A program made the translations under genes and the position numbers. This document shows positions 53,640 through 62,237 of a stretch of 64,000 nucleotides of DNA, one piece after another. A model generated the notes under the pieces. The model was not told the DNA's origin and ran no database searches. It saw nothing but the letters and a program-made list of their open reading frames with translations. Position 1 is the first letter of the stretch; every line of letters starts with the position of its first letter. The stretch covers positions 1 to 64,000 of the forward strand of contig CAYXFZ010000001.1 of assembly GCA_964464385.1 (NCBI GenBank), read 5' to 3'. Source of the DNA: CAYXFZ01 sp964464385. Its GTDB lineage: Bacteria > Planctomycetota > UBA1135.

Positions 53640-53787
53640 CAGTTTGAGACGTAAAGAGGGGCGAGACCCATGAGGTGCCTGTGCCCTACACCGAGGCCAG
53701 GCGTTTCTGCGGGGCGAAAGCCCTTGCCTTCTGATCGGTGAGGCCGGTTTGCGCACTCTGGGGGGAGCGCAGCCGGCCGATTTTTTT
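53640..53787 (+). ncRNA. Candidate structured non-coding RNA with its own terminator
   Basis: No open frame fits this stretch. It contains nested pairing: CACCGA (from 53690) with TCGGTG (to 53740), AGGC with GCCT inside, and a GGGC-GAAA-GCCC tetraloop hairpin (about 53711-53723). It ends with a strong intrinsic terminator. It does not match tmRNA, SRP RNA, RNase P or 6S RNA by eye. The 5' end is not defined; T/A-rich sequence before 53640 could hold the promoter. Confidence 0.4.
53742..53787 (+). terminator. Rho-independent terminator
   Basis: GGCCGG (53742-53747) pairs with CCGGCC (53773-53778), with an inner GCGC/GCGC pair, and is followed by GA and seven Ts (53781-53787). It is oriented for a plus-strand transcript, yet no plus-strand gene precedes it within 700 bp. 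Confidence 0.65.
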
Positions 53788-53850
53788 GTGGAAAACCCGG
53801 GGAAAGCGTGGAAAACTCCAGCCGGAAGTTTGTGGAAAACCTGTGGAGTT
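53786..53850. repeat. Cluster of four DnaA-box-like repeats
   Basis: TGTGGAAAAC at 53787, CGTGGAAAAC at 53807, TGTGGAAAAC at 53831 and TGTGGAGTT at 53842. They resemble the DnaA box (TGTGGATAA) and the closely spaced pairs of many replication origins. No dnaA, dnaN or rpmH gene is near, so this may be a secondary DnaA-titration site or chance. The last box overlaps the end of the GH5 remnant. Confidence 0.35.
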
Positions 53851-54189
53851 AAGGTTGGACCGTGAGCTTGTGAGTGCTGGAAAAGGGATCCGCCCAATAA
53901 CGCAGGAGTCCCGTGGTGGAATCAAAGTCCCAGGTCCAGGTGCCCGTTGGGTCGCTGGAAAGGATCACAGTAACAATATCCGCATGGCATTGAAGCCCCA
54001 CTCGTCATGCATTCGGGCGTAGTCACTCTCCAGGTGCCAAGCAACACCAAGCGGATCTCCTTTGGCAGCGTTGCTGACATTCAAACCATGAAGAATCATT
54101 TCTCGACCTTGGTCATCCAAGAGCCTGGGCGGCAACGGGATTGAGCAAGAGGCACCGACAAGAATCAGGAGGGGCAGGAGAATTCTTAC
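53849..54189 (-). pseudogene. Internally deleted GH5-family (cellulase-like) lipoprotein gene
   Basis: The minus strand from 54189 reads a lipoprotein signal (RILLPLLILVGASC), then the N-terminal GH5 signature LLDDQGREMILHGLNVS and HDEWGFNAMRILLL, stopping at 53965. Another frame (about 53968 to 53849) then gives a beta-type end: TGTWTWDFDSTTGLLRYWAD and STHKLTVQP. The several hundred residues of the barrel that should lie between are absent. The first codon is GTA where GTG is expected, so the start is also damaged. Real decay or an assembly join. Confidence 0.7.
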
Positions 54190-54230
54190 CAGATCATTTT
54201 AAAACAAAATCGCGCCAAGAACGGCTCAAT

Positions 54231-54236
54231 TAGAAT
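54231..54236 (+). promoter_or_regulatory. Putative -10 box (TAGAAT) of the coiled-coil membrane protein gene
   Basis: 6 nt before the ATG at 54243, leaving no room for a normal leader. Confidence 0.35.
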
Positions 54237-54242
54237 GGCCCC

Positions 54243-55238
54243 ATGAGCGAAGTTGCACCCCGTGGCGTCCGCTGGACCATCCGTTTCCTGGCTTTTTTGC
54301 TGGCAATTCTCTTGATGACTTTCTTTGACTTTGTCTTGGGCGACATCGATGATATGAAAGGGCCGCGCTTGAACGATTACTTGCAAGTTGCTCCCCAATT
54401 GCAGGAACGCCATCTTGAACTTCAGCTCCGCGTAAAAACAGCAGAATCCTCGGTCGTGCGTGAACGGGAGATTCAAAAAAATCTCCAGGTCAGTTTGGAA
54501 AACGCACAGAGCACGATGGACCAAATGAGCGAAATCCATCGCCTACGCTTAGAGAAAAGTCAGCAGCCGACCGAACGAGAGATTGGGGCCCTGACTCAAG
54601 CTCAGGAGCGATTTCTCAAAACCCAGGAAAGTTTTGAGAGTGCCAACGCCAAGATTGGCACGCTTGAGGCGGATCTACACCGTTTTCGGGCGGACAAGAA
54701 CTCCGTTCAGGAAACCATTCGGGAACTGGAGAAGCCAGGTCGCGAGTCCTACCAGGATGCTTACGAAGCGTTTCGGTATCGGACGGCCGTCTGGAAATTA
54801 GCCTTTATTGTGCCGGTGTTTCTTTCTGGTTCCTGGGTTTTGGCACGTCGGAAAGGGAGCCCCTACCGACCGCTTTGCCTGGCTTGGATCGGTGCGGCTT
54901 TTCTGCAATTGGGCATGGTGATGCACGAGCATTTCCCAAAGGACTACTTTAAATACATTGCAATCGCAGCCTCCGTTTCGATCGTTGGTTGGTTTCTTCT
55001 GCGTCTGATTCGCAATGTCTCCACTCCCTCAAGAGATGCATTGCACCGCAGGCGTCGCGAGGCTTACCACGGCTCTATGTGTCCGGATTGCGGCTATCCA
55101 TTTCCGGAATCTCATGGGGCCACCAGCTCTTGCAGTTCATGTGGAGTGGAGTTGTTTGGTCCGTGCAACGCATGCGGGGAGAGTCGTCACCGGCTATTGC
55201 CGTTCTGCTTGCATTGCGGGGCGCAAACAGCCGCCTGA
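54243..55238 (+). CDS. Membrane protein with coiled coil and C-terminal zinc-ribbon
   Basis: 331 residues. First membrane helix WTIRFLAFLLAILLMTFFDF; then a long coiled coil (about residues 50-160: LQERHLELQLRVKTAESSVV and similar heptads); then three more membrane segments (AFIVPVFLSGSWVLA, LAWIGAAFLQLGMVM, IAIAASVSIVGWFLL). The C-terminal tail has four Cys pairs (CPDCG, CSSCG, CNACG, CLHCG), a double zinc-ribbon. I do not recognise the family. The gene stop is directly followed by the MATE start (TGAATG). Confidence 0.8.
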   Translation: MSEVAPRGVRWTIRFLAFLLAILLMTFFDFVLGDIDDMKGPRLNDYLQVAPQLQERHLELQLRVKTAESSVVREREIQKNLQVSLENAQSTMDQMSEIHRLRLEKSQQPTEREIGALTQAQERFLKTQESFESANAKIGTLEADLHRFRADKNSVQETIRELEKPGRESYQDAYEAFRYRTAVWKLAFIVPVFLSGSWVLARRKGSPYRPLCLAWIGAAFLQLGMVMHEHFPKDYFKYIAIAASVSIVGWFLLRLIRNVSTPSRDALHRRRREAYHGSMCPDCGYPFPESHGATSSCSSCGVELFGPCNACGESRHRLLPFCLHCGAQTAA

Positions 55239-56651
55239 ATGGGCGATACGCTGATGCCGCCAAGCTCGGGTTCGCGCCGCGAAGTCTTGGCCATGGCCTG
55301 GCCGATCTGGATTTCTATGATTTCGGTCACGATCAAGGGCGTGGCCGACATGATCATGGTCGGGCAGTTGGGCGCAGATTCTCTGGCGGGTGTTGGTTTG
55401 GGCGGTGTCCTTGCCTTCAATGGCCTTTGTTTTTGCATGGGGGTGATTCGCGGGCAAAAAAGTTTGGTCAGTCAACATCTTGGCGCCGGTGAAAAGAAAC
55501 AAGCCTTTTCTTTCGGCCTGCACGCCTTTTGGCTGTCGATCGTCTTTGCGGTGCTGTTAGCCGTCCTGGCCGGGGTTGCCAAACCCTTGTTTGCCCTCAT
55601 CGCAGGCCCCGCGAATATGAGCGACGGAGCCACGAGCGCCGGGGAGGATTACTTTGCCATGCGCTTGCTGTGGAGCGGTGCCATGTTGACCGCCCTAGCT
55701 GTGGCTGAATACCAGCGCGGCATTGGTCGCACCCGCCTGCCCATGGCCGCAGATTTGATTTCCCAGCCGCTGAACATTTTCTTCAATTGGATTTTGATTT
55801 TCGGAAACCTGGGCCTGCCCGCTATGGGCGTGGAGGGGGCCGCGTTTGGCACCGGCCTCTCCGACCTGGTTTCCTTGGTGTTGTTGGTTTTGTTTTCCCG
55901 GCGCCCATACCGCAAAGAGGAACTAGCCTTCTCTTGGCAGAAAATACGCCGGGTTTGGTCCGTGGGGTTCGCCAGCGGCGTCCAGTTCACTCTAGAGGTG
56001 GGCGCCTATACCATGATCACTTGGTGTATCGCATTCTTGGGGACGGCAAGCATGGCCGCCCACCATGCAGCCATCAATATTTTGCACTTTGCATTCATGT
56101 CCATGGTGGCCATTGGTGACGCAGGATCGGTTTTGATCGGGAAATACGTCGGAGCCATGAAATGGAAAACAGTGGATCGAGTGTTTCAGTCCATGATGGC
56201 AATCATGTATCCCGTGGTGTTTGTCATCGGTGGTGTCCTTTTCATATTCGGAGATTCCATTATTGGCCTGTATGTTCGTGATGCTTCCGAGGCCGGCAAC
56301 GCCGAGGTCATTCGTCTTGGGTCAACTCTTTTGAAAGTGGCGCTGGTTTGGCAACTTGGCGACGCTCTGCAAGTCGCATACCGTTTCTCATTGCGGGCGG
56401 CGGGGGACCACACTTGGGTCATGTGGGCCGGCATTCTCACCGCTTGGTTGTTGACCGCCCCTCTTGCCGCCGGAGCGGTGTTCCTTCTCAAGGGGACGGT
56501 GGTCACGGTTTGGTGGGTTTGGACGGTAGAAATATTTTTCGGTGCGTGGCTGTTCCGCCGCCGCTGGAAAAGTGGTCATTGGAAAAACAAGCGGCTCGTT
56601 GAAGACGGACAAACCGTTCTTGCCGACCCGGCGGTCCAGCCCCCGGCCTGA
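55239..56651 (+). CDS. MATE-family multidrug/sodium efflux transporter
   Basis: 470 residues with 12 hydrophobic segments. Typical MATE features: MAWPIWISMISVTIKGVADM near the start, DMIMVGQLGADSLAGVGLGG, RGIGRTRLPMAADLISQPLN and a second repeat half with GTASMAAHHAAINILHF. It exports cationic compounds in exchange for Na+ or H+. The start ATG follows the previous gene's TGA with no gap, and it ends 21 bp before the kinase gene. Confidence 0.93.
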   Translation: MGDTLMPPSSGSRREVLAMAWPIWISMISVTIKGVADMIMVGQLGADSLAGVGLGGVLAFNGLCFCMGVIRGQKSLVSQHLGAGEKKQAFSFGLHAFWLSIVFAVLLAVLAGVAKPLFALIAGPANMSDGATSAGEDYFAMRLLWSGAMLTALAVAEYQRGIGRTRLPMAADLISQPLNIFFNWILIFGNLGLPAMGVEGAAFGTGLSDLVSLVLLVLFSRRPYRKEELAFSWQKIRRVWSVGFASGVQFTLEVGAYTMITWCIAFLGTASMAAHHAAINILHFAFMSMVAIGDAGSVLIGKYVGAMKWKTVDRVFQSMMAIMYPVVFVIGGVLFIFGDSIIGLYVRDASEAGNAEVIRLGSTLLKVALVWQLGDALQVAYRFSLRAAGDHTWVMWAGILTAWLLTAPLAAGAVFLLKGTVVTVWWVWTVEIFFGAWLFRRRWKSGHWKNKRLVEDGQTVLADPAVQPPA

Positions 56652-56672
56652 TAGGATTTCCGGGAGAACACC

Positions 56673-59435
56673 ATGACGGAATCTCCTTCGCCCAAAGGCC
56701 TCAAGCGAGACGGTTTCGCCCGCCTCATGGCCGAGGTGCGTCACGATCGGGAAAAGCCGGTAGTGGCCGATCTCATCCTGGAAGAGGGTCGGACTTTCGG
56801 GGATTTCCAACTCATCCGCCTCCTGGGCCGGGGTGGCATGGGGGTGGTCTGGGAGGCCGAACAGGTTTCATTGGGGCGCCGGGTTGCCCTCAAGCTGTTG
56901 CCACCTGGCGCCAATATTGCCCCTTCTACTTTGCGCCGTTTCCAGCGCGAGGCCGAAGCCGGGGGCCGTTTGGCGCACCCTGGTGTGGTCCAGGTTCACG
57001 CAGCTGGCGAAACCGAGGGCGTGCCCTGGATTGCCCAGGAGCTGGTTGGCGACGGTACCACCTTGGCCGATCAGTTCGAGGCCTTGCGGCGCATGAAAAA
57101 ACCGCCTGAGGATTGGTACGCAGCCACGGCCGAGTTGTTTTCTGATTTGGCGCAGGCCCTGACCGTGGCCCACGAAGTTGGCGTTATTCATCGCGACATC
57201 AAACCAGCCAACATTTTGTTGGATGCGGACGGCCGTGCCAAGGTCGCTGATTTCGGCCTAGCCGAAGTGGAAGGCTCCCTGCAGATTTCCCGCGAAGGCG
57301 ATTTTTCCGGCTCTCCCTTTTATATGTCCCCGGAGCAGGCCATGGCCAAGCGCATGGGGATTGACCATCGCACTGACATCTTTTCCTTGGGCACGACGCT
57401 TTATGAAGCATTGACGCTCCAGGTCGCCTTCCCCGGCGACACGCGCGAAGAGGTCCTCGGTCGCATTGTTTCTGAAGATCCCCCCGAGCCCCACAAAGTG
57501 CGCGGCCGAGTGCCGGGGGATTTGTCCGTCATTTGCATGAAAGCGATCGAGAAGAGTCCGTCTCGGCGTTACGAATCCATGGCTGCCTTCGCCGAGGATT
57601 TGGAGCGTTTCCTCGCCAACCAGCCTATTTTGGCCAAGCCCCCTGGGCCCGCAGCCCGCACCTGGAAGTGGTGCTTGCGCCACCCGGCCTTCGCCACGGG
57701 TATTGGTGTTGCTGGCGTCTCCTTCGCCGTCATCTCTTGGTTGTTGGTGGAAACCATGGCCGCCCGTGCCGCCGAGTCCGAGTCCGCCTCCCTCGCCCGC
57801 GCTGCCGCCGTTGCTGCCGAAGAATCCGCGGCCGTTGCTTCTCGCAATGCCGAGACCAGCGAACGCGCCCTGACCTTTCTCCTCGAGACCTTCGAGGAGT
57901 TGGAGCCAGAACAGTCCCGAGCGCAAACGATTTCCGTGGCTGATCTCGTGACCCGAGCCGGCGATCGCTTGGGCATTGCTTTGGCTGGCGAAGACGAAGT
58001 GGCCTCCAGACTGCTGGTGGTCTTGGGTCGCCTCAATCGCGCCCTAGGGCGATTGCCCGAGGGCATGTCCCAACTTTCCGAGGCCGCCGCTCGCGCAGAG
58101 ATCGCCTTTGGCACCGACGATCCGCGCACGCTGGATGCGCAGTTCGAATTGGCCGTGGTCGAAATTGAAAACCAGGACTGGGAGTCTGCAGAAGGTCGGC
58201 TCGTTGGCATGCTGGCCGCTCTGGAAAACAATCAGGCAACTTCGGAAGAACGATTCCGCGTTCGTTTCCGGATTGCTTCCTTGCAGGACGATGCCGGTCG
58301 CGATGACGAGGCTCACCGGAACCTCAACCTTCTGGTGACGGATCAACAAGCCCTTTTGGGGCCGAGAGATCCTGCCACCTTGCGCACCCTCAATCGATTG
58401 GGGGAATTTCACTTGCGCCGAGACCGCGCCCCCATTGCTCTCGGTTTTTTGCGGCAAGCATGGGAGGGCCGTCGCGATCGCTTCGGCCCCAGCCATCCGG
58501 AAACTTTAACTTCCCTCTTTAATGTGGCTTCGGCTCTGATGAAGGAGGGGAGGGCCGTTGCGGATGCAAAACAGAGTGAGGAAAAATATGAACAAGCCCA
58601 AGCCATGTTTGACGAAGTCTTGCAGGGTCGCATGGCGCTTTATCCCGCCAGCCATCCTTGGGTGATCGTCGTTCGGAGCAACCTTGCGGGTTTATCTTTT
58701 TATCGCGGCCGACTGGAAGATGCGCTTGTTCAACAAGAGGAAGTGTTTGCCAGCATGAAGGCGGAGCATGGCATGAATCACACCGACACTTTGGCCGCGG
58801 TTGTCAACTTGGCGCGCACTTGTTTGCGGGCGGACCGCTTCGCCCGCGCCGAAGTTCTCTTGGAGTCGGCGGTGACCTCTGCCCAATCCCATCTGGGCCC
58901 ATCCCACTTTCGCACTCTGCAACTCCTCACCGTCCGGGCGGATTCCCGACTCTTGGCCGATCAGTTGCCCGGCGCCGTTGCCGACGCCGGTCTTGTGGCA
59001 GAACCATGGACTACGATCGAAAGCGCGATCCCCGCCTGGCCAGAAAATCGGTCTGGCCGTGCCGCCGTGCGCCGCCACGCAAGAGCCTTGGCCGAGAACG
59101 GCGAGTTGGATCGTGCCCTGTCGCTCCTACAGTCCTTGGCCGGAGCGGGCGTCCCTGGTACCTTTGAGGGCGAGGCCGATCTCGCCGAATGGAAATGGCG
59201 AGCCGGTCAGCCTCAAAGCGCATTGGATTCCGCCCGTCGCGTTGTCGAATCCCTGCGCGCTGCAGGCCCGCTGACGAGTTTGGAACGGCCGGCCTTTTTG
59301 CGCTTGGCCGCGATCGAACAAAGCCTCGGCAACACAGCCGAGGCGGCAATTCTATTGGCGGAGCTGGGTGCCTTGCCGCACCTTTCCCCATGGGAAACGC
59401 GCAAGCTGGCTGAATTGAACCAGGCGCAGCCCTGA
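56673..59435 (+). CDS. Transmembrane Ser/Thr protein kinase with C-terminal TPR domain
   Basis: 920 residues. The kinase domain is at about 44-320: glycine loop LLGRGGMGVVWEAE, Lys74 in RVALKLL, catalytic GVIHRDIKPANILL (Asp175), KVADFGLAEV (Asp193) and the APE-equivalent MSPEQA. One membrane helix follows (ATGIGVAGVSFAVISWLLV, about 345-365), then an Ala/Glu-rich helix, then many TPR-like repeats (RFGPSHPETLTSLFNVASAL, HTDTLAAVVNLARTC). The TPR part lies outside the membrane and could bind a signal. SD GGGAG precedes the ATG. The fold is complete, so it should be active. Confidence 0.93.
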   Translation: MTESPSPKGLKRDGFARLMAEVRHDREKPVVADLILEEGRTFGDFQLIRLLGRGGMGVVWEAEQVSLGRRVALKLLPPGANIAPSTLRRFQREAEAGGRLAHPGVVQVHAAGETEGVPWIAQELVGDGTTLADQFEALRRMKKPPEDWYAATAELFSDLAQALTVAHEVGVIHRDIKPANILLDADGRAKVADFGLAEVEGSLQISREGDFSGSPFYMSPEQAMAKRMGIDHRTDIFSLGTTLYEALTLQVAFPGDTREEVLGRIVSEDPPEPHKVRGRVPGDLSVICMKAIEKSPSRRYESMAAFAEDLERFLANQPILAKPPGPAARTWKWCLRHPAFATGIGVAGVSFAVISWLLVETMAARAAESESASLARAAAVAAEESAAVASRNAETSERALTFLLETFEELEPEQSRAQTISVADLVTRAGDRLGIALAGEDEVASRLLVVLGRLNRALGRLPEGMSQLSEAAARAEIAFGTDDPRTLDAQFELAVVEIENQDWESAEGRLVGMLAALENNQATSEERFRVRFRIASLQDDAGRDDEAHRNLNLLVTDQQALLGPRDPATLRTLNRLGEFHLRRDRAPIALGFLRQAWEGRRDRFGPSHPETLTSLFNVASALMKEGRAVADAKQSEEKYEQAQAMFDEVLQGRMALYPASHPWVIVVRSNLAGLSFYRGRLEDALVQQEEVFASMKAEHGMNHTDTLAAVVNLARTCLRADRFARAEVLLESAVTSAQSHLGPSHFRTLQLLTVRADSRLLADQLPGAVADAGLVAEPWTTIESAIPAWPENRSGRAAVRRHARALAENGELDRALSLLQSLAGAGVPGTFEGEADLAEWKWRAGQPQSALDSARRVVESLRAAGPLTSLERPAFLRLAAIEQSLGNTAEAAILLAELGALPHLSPWETRKLAELNQAQP

Positions 59436-59454
59436 TCCCCACCCCGGCTGGTAT

Positions 59455-59676
59455 TTAGCCCTGAAGTTGGTTGGTGACTTCGCCGTCTTGCGGAAATCTA
59501 CCGGTCTCGGCCTTGTCAAAAATGAGGTTGCCGTCCACCTCGACCTCAAAGATGCCGCCACCACCGGCAATCAGTTTTACCGAAATCCCCTCGAATGAAG
59601 CCTTCAGTTCCGCCGACAAACTGTCGGCCTTGGGCTTGAAGTTTCAGACGGCGCAGTAGGTAATTTTGACTTCCAT
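59455..59676 (-). CDS. SelW/Rdx-family selenoprotein with in-frame UGA (Sec11)
   Basis: Reading ATG 59676 to TAA 59455 with the in-frame TGA at 59646-59644 as selenocysteine gives 73 residues. The N-terminus is MEVKITYCAVUNFKPKA, a CxxU redox motif (Cys8, Sec11). The C-terminal part GGGGIFEVEVDGNLIFDKAE and TGRFPQDGEV is the conserved SelT/SelW/SelH thioredoxin-like core. Length fits bacterial SelW-like proteins. A SECIS-like stem-loop follows the UGA. The tail of the gene faces the kinase gene (19-bp gap), and its start faces the CHAT gene 74 bp away. A Cys codon mutated to TGA is the main alternative. Confidence 0.88.
59602..59641 (-). promoter_or_regulatory. Bacterial SECIS-like element of the SelW-like gene
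   Basis: Downstream of the UGA, GCCGACAGTTTGTCGGC (59628-59612) forms a perfect 6-7-bp stem with a GT-containing loop, starting 15 nt after the UGA. A lower helix CTTCA (59641-59637) with TGAAG (59606-59602) can extend it. Position and small G-U loop match known bSECIS elements bound by SelB. Confidence 0.7.
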
Positions 59677-59737
59677 GCCGCCAGTATGCCCTTGCCGCCC
59701 GGCACACCGAGAAACGCGTCACGATTCTAAGTTTCGT

Positions 59738-59743
59738 TAGACT
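59738..59743 (+). promoter_or_regulatory. Putative -10 box (TAGACT) of the CHAT-TPR gene
   Basis: 7 nt before the GTG start at 59751. Low confidence, but the spacing repeats that of other genes in the window. Confidence 0.3.
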
Positions 59744-59750
59744 GGAATCT

Positions 59751-62235
59751 GTGCTTCCCATCCTTCTGCTTGCCTTGGCCATTCCCCAGGACGGTGGCGA
59801 TTTTTCTGGTGAGCACGTCCATGACCTGCCGGAGTTTGCCGCTCTCATCGAAACCATGAATCGGGCCGATGCCGACATGGACGCTGGCGAATACTCGCGC
59901 GCCCGTAGAACTATCGAGGCAGCGATACGCGAGCTGGAGACCCGCGCTCCCTTGTGCGTGGAAATGGCGAAAGCCAAGCGATTATTGGCGCGCGCTTGGT
60001 CCAGCCTCGGAAACCCAGAATTGGCCGTGCGAATAGGCGAGGAAGCCCTCCTTGTTTTGGACCACGCCCGAGAAAAAGAGGCCGACATCCGAGGCGCGAT
60101 TCTCAGCGATTTGAGTGTCCATCTGGTGGAGTATTACGGCGACGTCCAGCCGCGCGCCATTGAGGTCATGGAGGAATCGATTTCTCTGTTGGAGTCCGTG
60201 GACCCACCTGTGCCCGACCGCTTGGCAATTGCTCTGAACAACTTATCCAACCTGCACTTTATTCAGGGTGACCTTGATCGCGCCGAGAAACTCCTCATGC
60301 AGGCCTTGGAATTATTGCGTTCCTCTCGCGGCGCCAAGCATATTGACACGGTCACCGGCCTGCTGAACTTGGCCTCGCTGCGCTTCAATATGGATGACCA
60401 ACAGGGTGCTTGGGATACCAATGAAGAGGCTTTAAGAGTTTGTCGCGCCACCCTGGATCCGTTCCATCCCCAGACTGCCTTGGCCTTGGATGCGGTTGGA
60501 ATCAGTCGCTTGCTGGGCGATCAAGTGCAAGAGGGATTGGATGCCATGGAAGAGGCTCTGCTGATCCGGTCTCGTTATTTGGATCAACTCTTGCCCCTCA
60601 TGTCCGAAGCTGAGCGCATTACTTATCTAGAACAGGAACTCAACCCAACCAGCCTGCTTTTCTTTTTGTCGGCCACCGAAACAGAGCGTGCCGACGGCTT
60701 GGCCTATCCCGCCTGTTTTGCTCTCAAGGGCAAGGCGTCGCAACTCTTGCACGCTCAACGGATGCCCGAGGCCGAGATGAGTGAAAAGCAACGTGCCGAT
60801 TTGACTCGGTTGCGGGAGGTGCAAGCGCAACTCTCCAATTTGCTTTACCAAGCGGAGTCAGAGCGAGACGAAGACTACGCCGAGACGATGGTCTCCTTGC
60901 GCGTTGAGCGCAACCAATTGGAGTTGCGGCTCAACCGCGCGCTGGGTTTTGATCGGGTCAACGTGCGAGTGGATTTCGCCAAGTTGTATGCTGCAATCCC
61001 GGAAGGGGCCGCCATTTTGGACTTCTATTCCTCTCCTTTGGACGGCGTATTTTGTTGGGTCTTGCGCCACGACCAAGAGCTTCCCATTTTGGTCCCGCTT
61101 TACCCCGACCGCACCGAGCAACTGGAGCAGGAGTTCATGACCTTTATGGGAGAGATGGGCGCCGACCGCGGTGCACAGCCTTTGCAAAACGACCAAGGCG
61201 AATACCAAACCCCGGGCAATGATGCCCTTGTCGAAAATCTCTGGTCTCGGATTGCGCCACACCTCGACGGCATCGAAACTCTGCTGATCTCTCCGCAGGG
61301 AACGACTGCGCGCCTAGCATTCGGCGCCCTTCGTTTGGAGGGCGGTCGGTATTTGCTGGAGAAATACCGCATCGCTTACTTGGAAGACCCGACTTCGGTC
61401 TTATTGCCGATCGCAGAGCGCGCTCAGGATGGCAAGTTGTTAGCCATTGGCAACGTGGATTANNNNNNNNNNCTACCGCAGGAGCAAGCAGGACAACTCG
61501 GCCGCCACCAGCCGTGGCTCAGTGGACTTCGCCAGCCGTTGGTTGCCGCTCCCGGGCACCAAACAGGAAGTTCGCGCCGTCCTAGCCTTTCATGAGGATG
61601 GGCTGGAATCAGAACAAGAGCGTTTGTTCCTCACCCGCCGCGAGGCCACCGAAGAGCGCGTCAAGGCCGAAATTTCTCGTTTCCAATACATTCACTTTGC
61701 CACCCACGGTTTTTTTGAGCCTGGCGATTTGCCCTCCCTCTTGGGAGAAGATGGCACCGACACCGAAAACCCGGTTGCCTTCGCTCAGCGGCAAACCGCG
61801 CAACTCTTGCCCGGCCTCCTCTCTGGCTTGGTCCTGGCCGGCGCCAACGAGACCCCCGGCCCGGGCCGGGACGATGCCTATCTCACGGCCGACGAGGTGA
61901 CCTATCTGGATTTGTCCCGCGCTGAACTCGTGGCCCTATCCGCTTGCGAAACGGCTTTGGGTTCGCAGCGCGCGGGTTCGGGCCTGGTCAGTCTGCGCCG
62001 CGCCTTTCACATGGCGGGTGCCCGCACCGTGCTCTCTTCCCTTTGGAAGGTGGATGACGAAGCGGCCTCGACCCTCATGGTCGATTTCTACGAAGCCCTT
62101 TGGTACGAGGGCAAATCCACCACCGACGCATTGCGCGATGCGCAACTCGCCATGTTACGCCGCAATCGGGCCCGCGAAGGATCCGGCCGCCCCTCCACTT
62201 GGGGGGCATTCCTCCTGTCCGGGGATTGGAGATAA
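59751..62235 (+). CDS. Exported TPR-CHAT (caspase-like) protease, assembly gap inside
   Basis: One gene of about 825 residues across the gap at 61463-61472 (frame changes). GTG start and a short signal peptide (LPILLLALAIPQ). TPR repeats cover about 20-290 (RLAIALNNLSNLHFIQGDLD, HIDTVTGLLNLASLRFNMDD). The C-terminal CHAT domain has the caspase-type dyad: His in YIHFATHGFF and Cys in VALSACETALGSQRAGSG, plus AGARTVLSSLWKVDDEAAST. CHAT proteases cleave specific partners on a signal, and TPRs usually hold the sensor or substrate. The neighbouring kinase also carries TPRs, suggesting a related pathway. Confidence 0.88.
61463..61472. other. Assembly gap (10 N)
   Basis: Ten N within the CHAT gene, between the TPR/linker part and the catalytic part, with a frame change. 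Confidence 0.95.
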
Positions 62236-62237
62236 CC

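Noticed and set aside
53965..53967. In-frame TGA of the GH5 remnant as a second selenocysteine codon
   Set aside because: The sequence after it in that frame has no family match, while the true C-terminal piece lies in a different frame; it is a stop created by the deletion.
59546..60088. 180-aa minus-strand open frame over the selenoprotein start
   Set aside because: Out of frame with the SelW-like reading and antisense to the CHAT gene; no motif.
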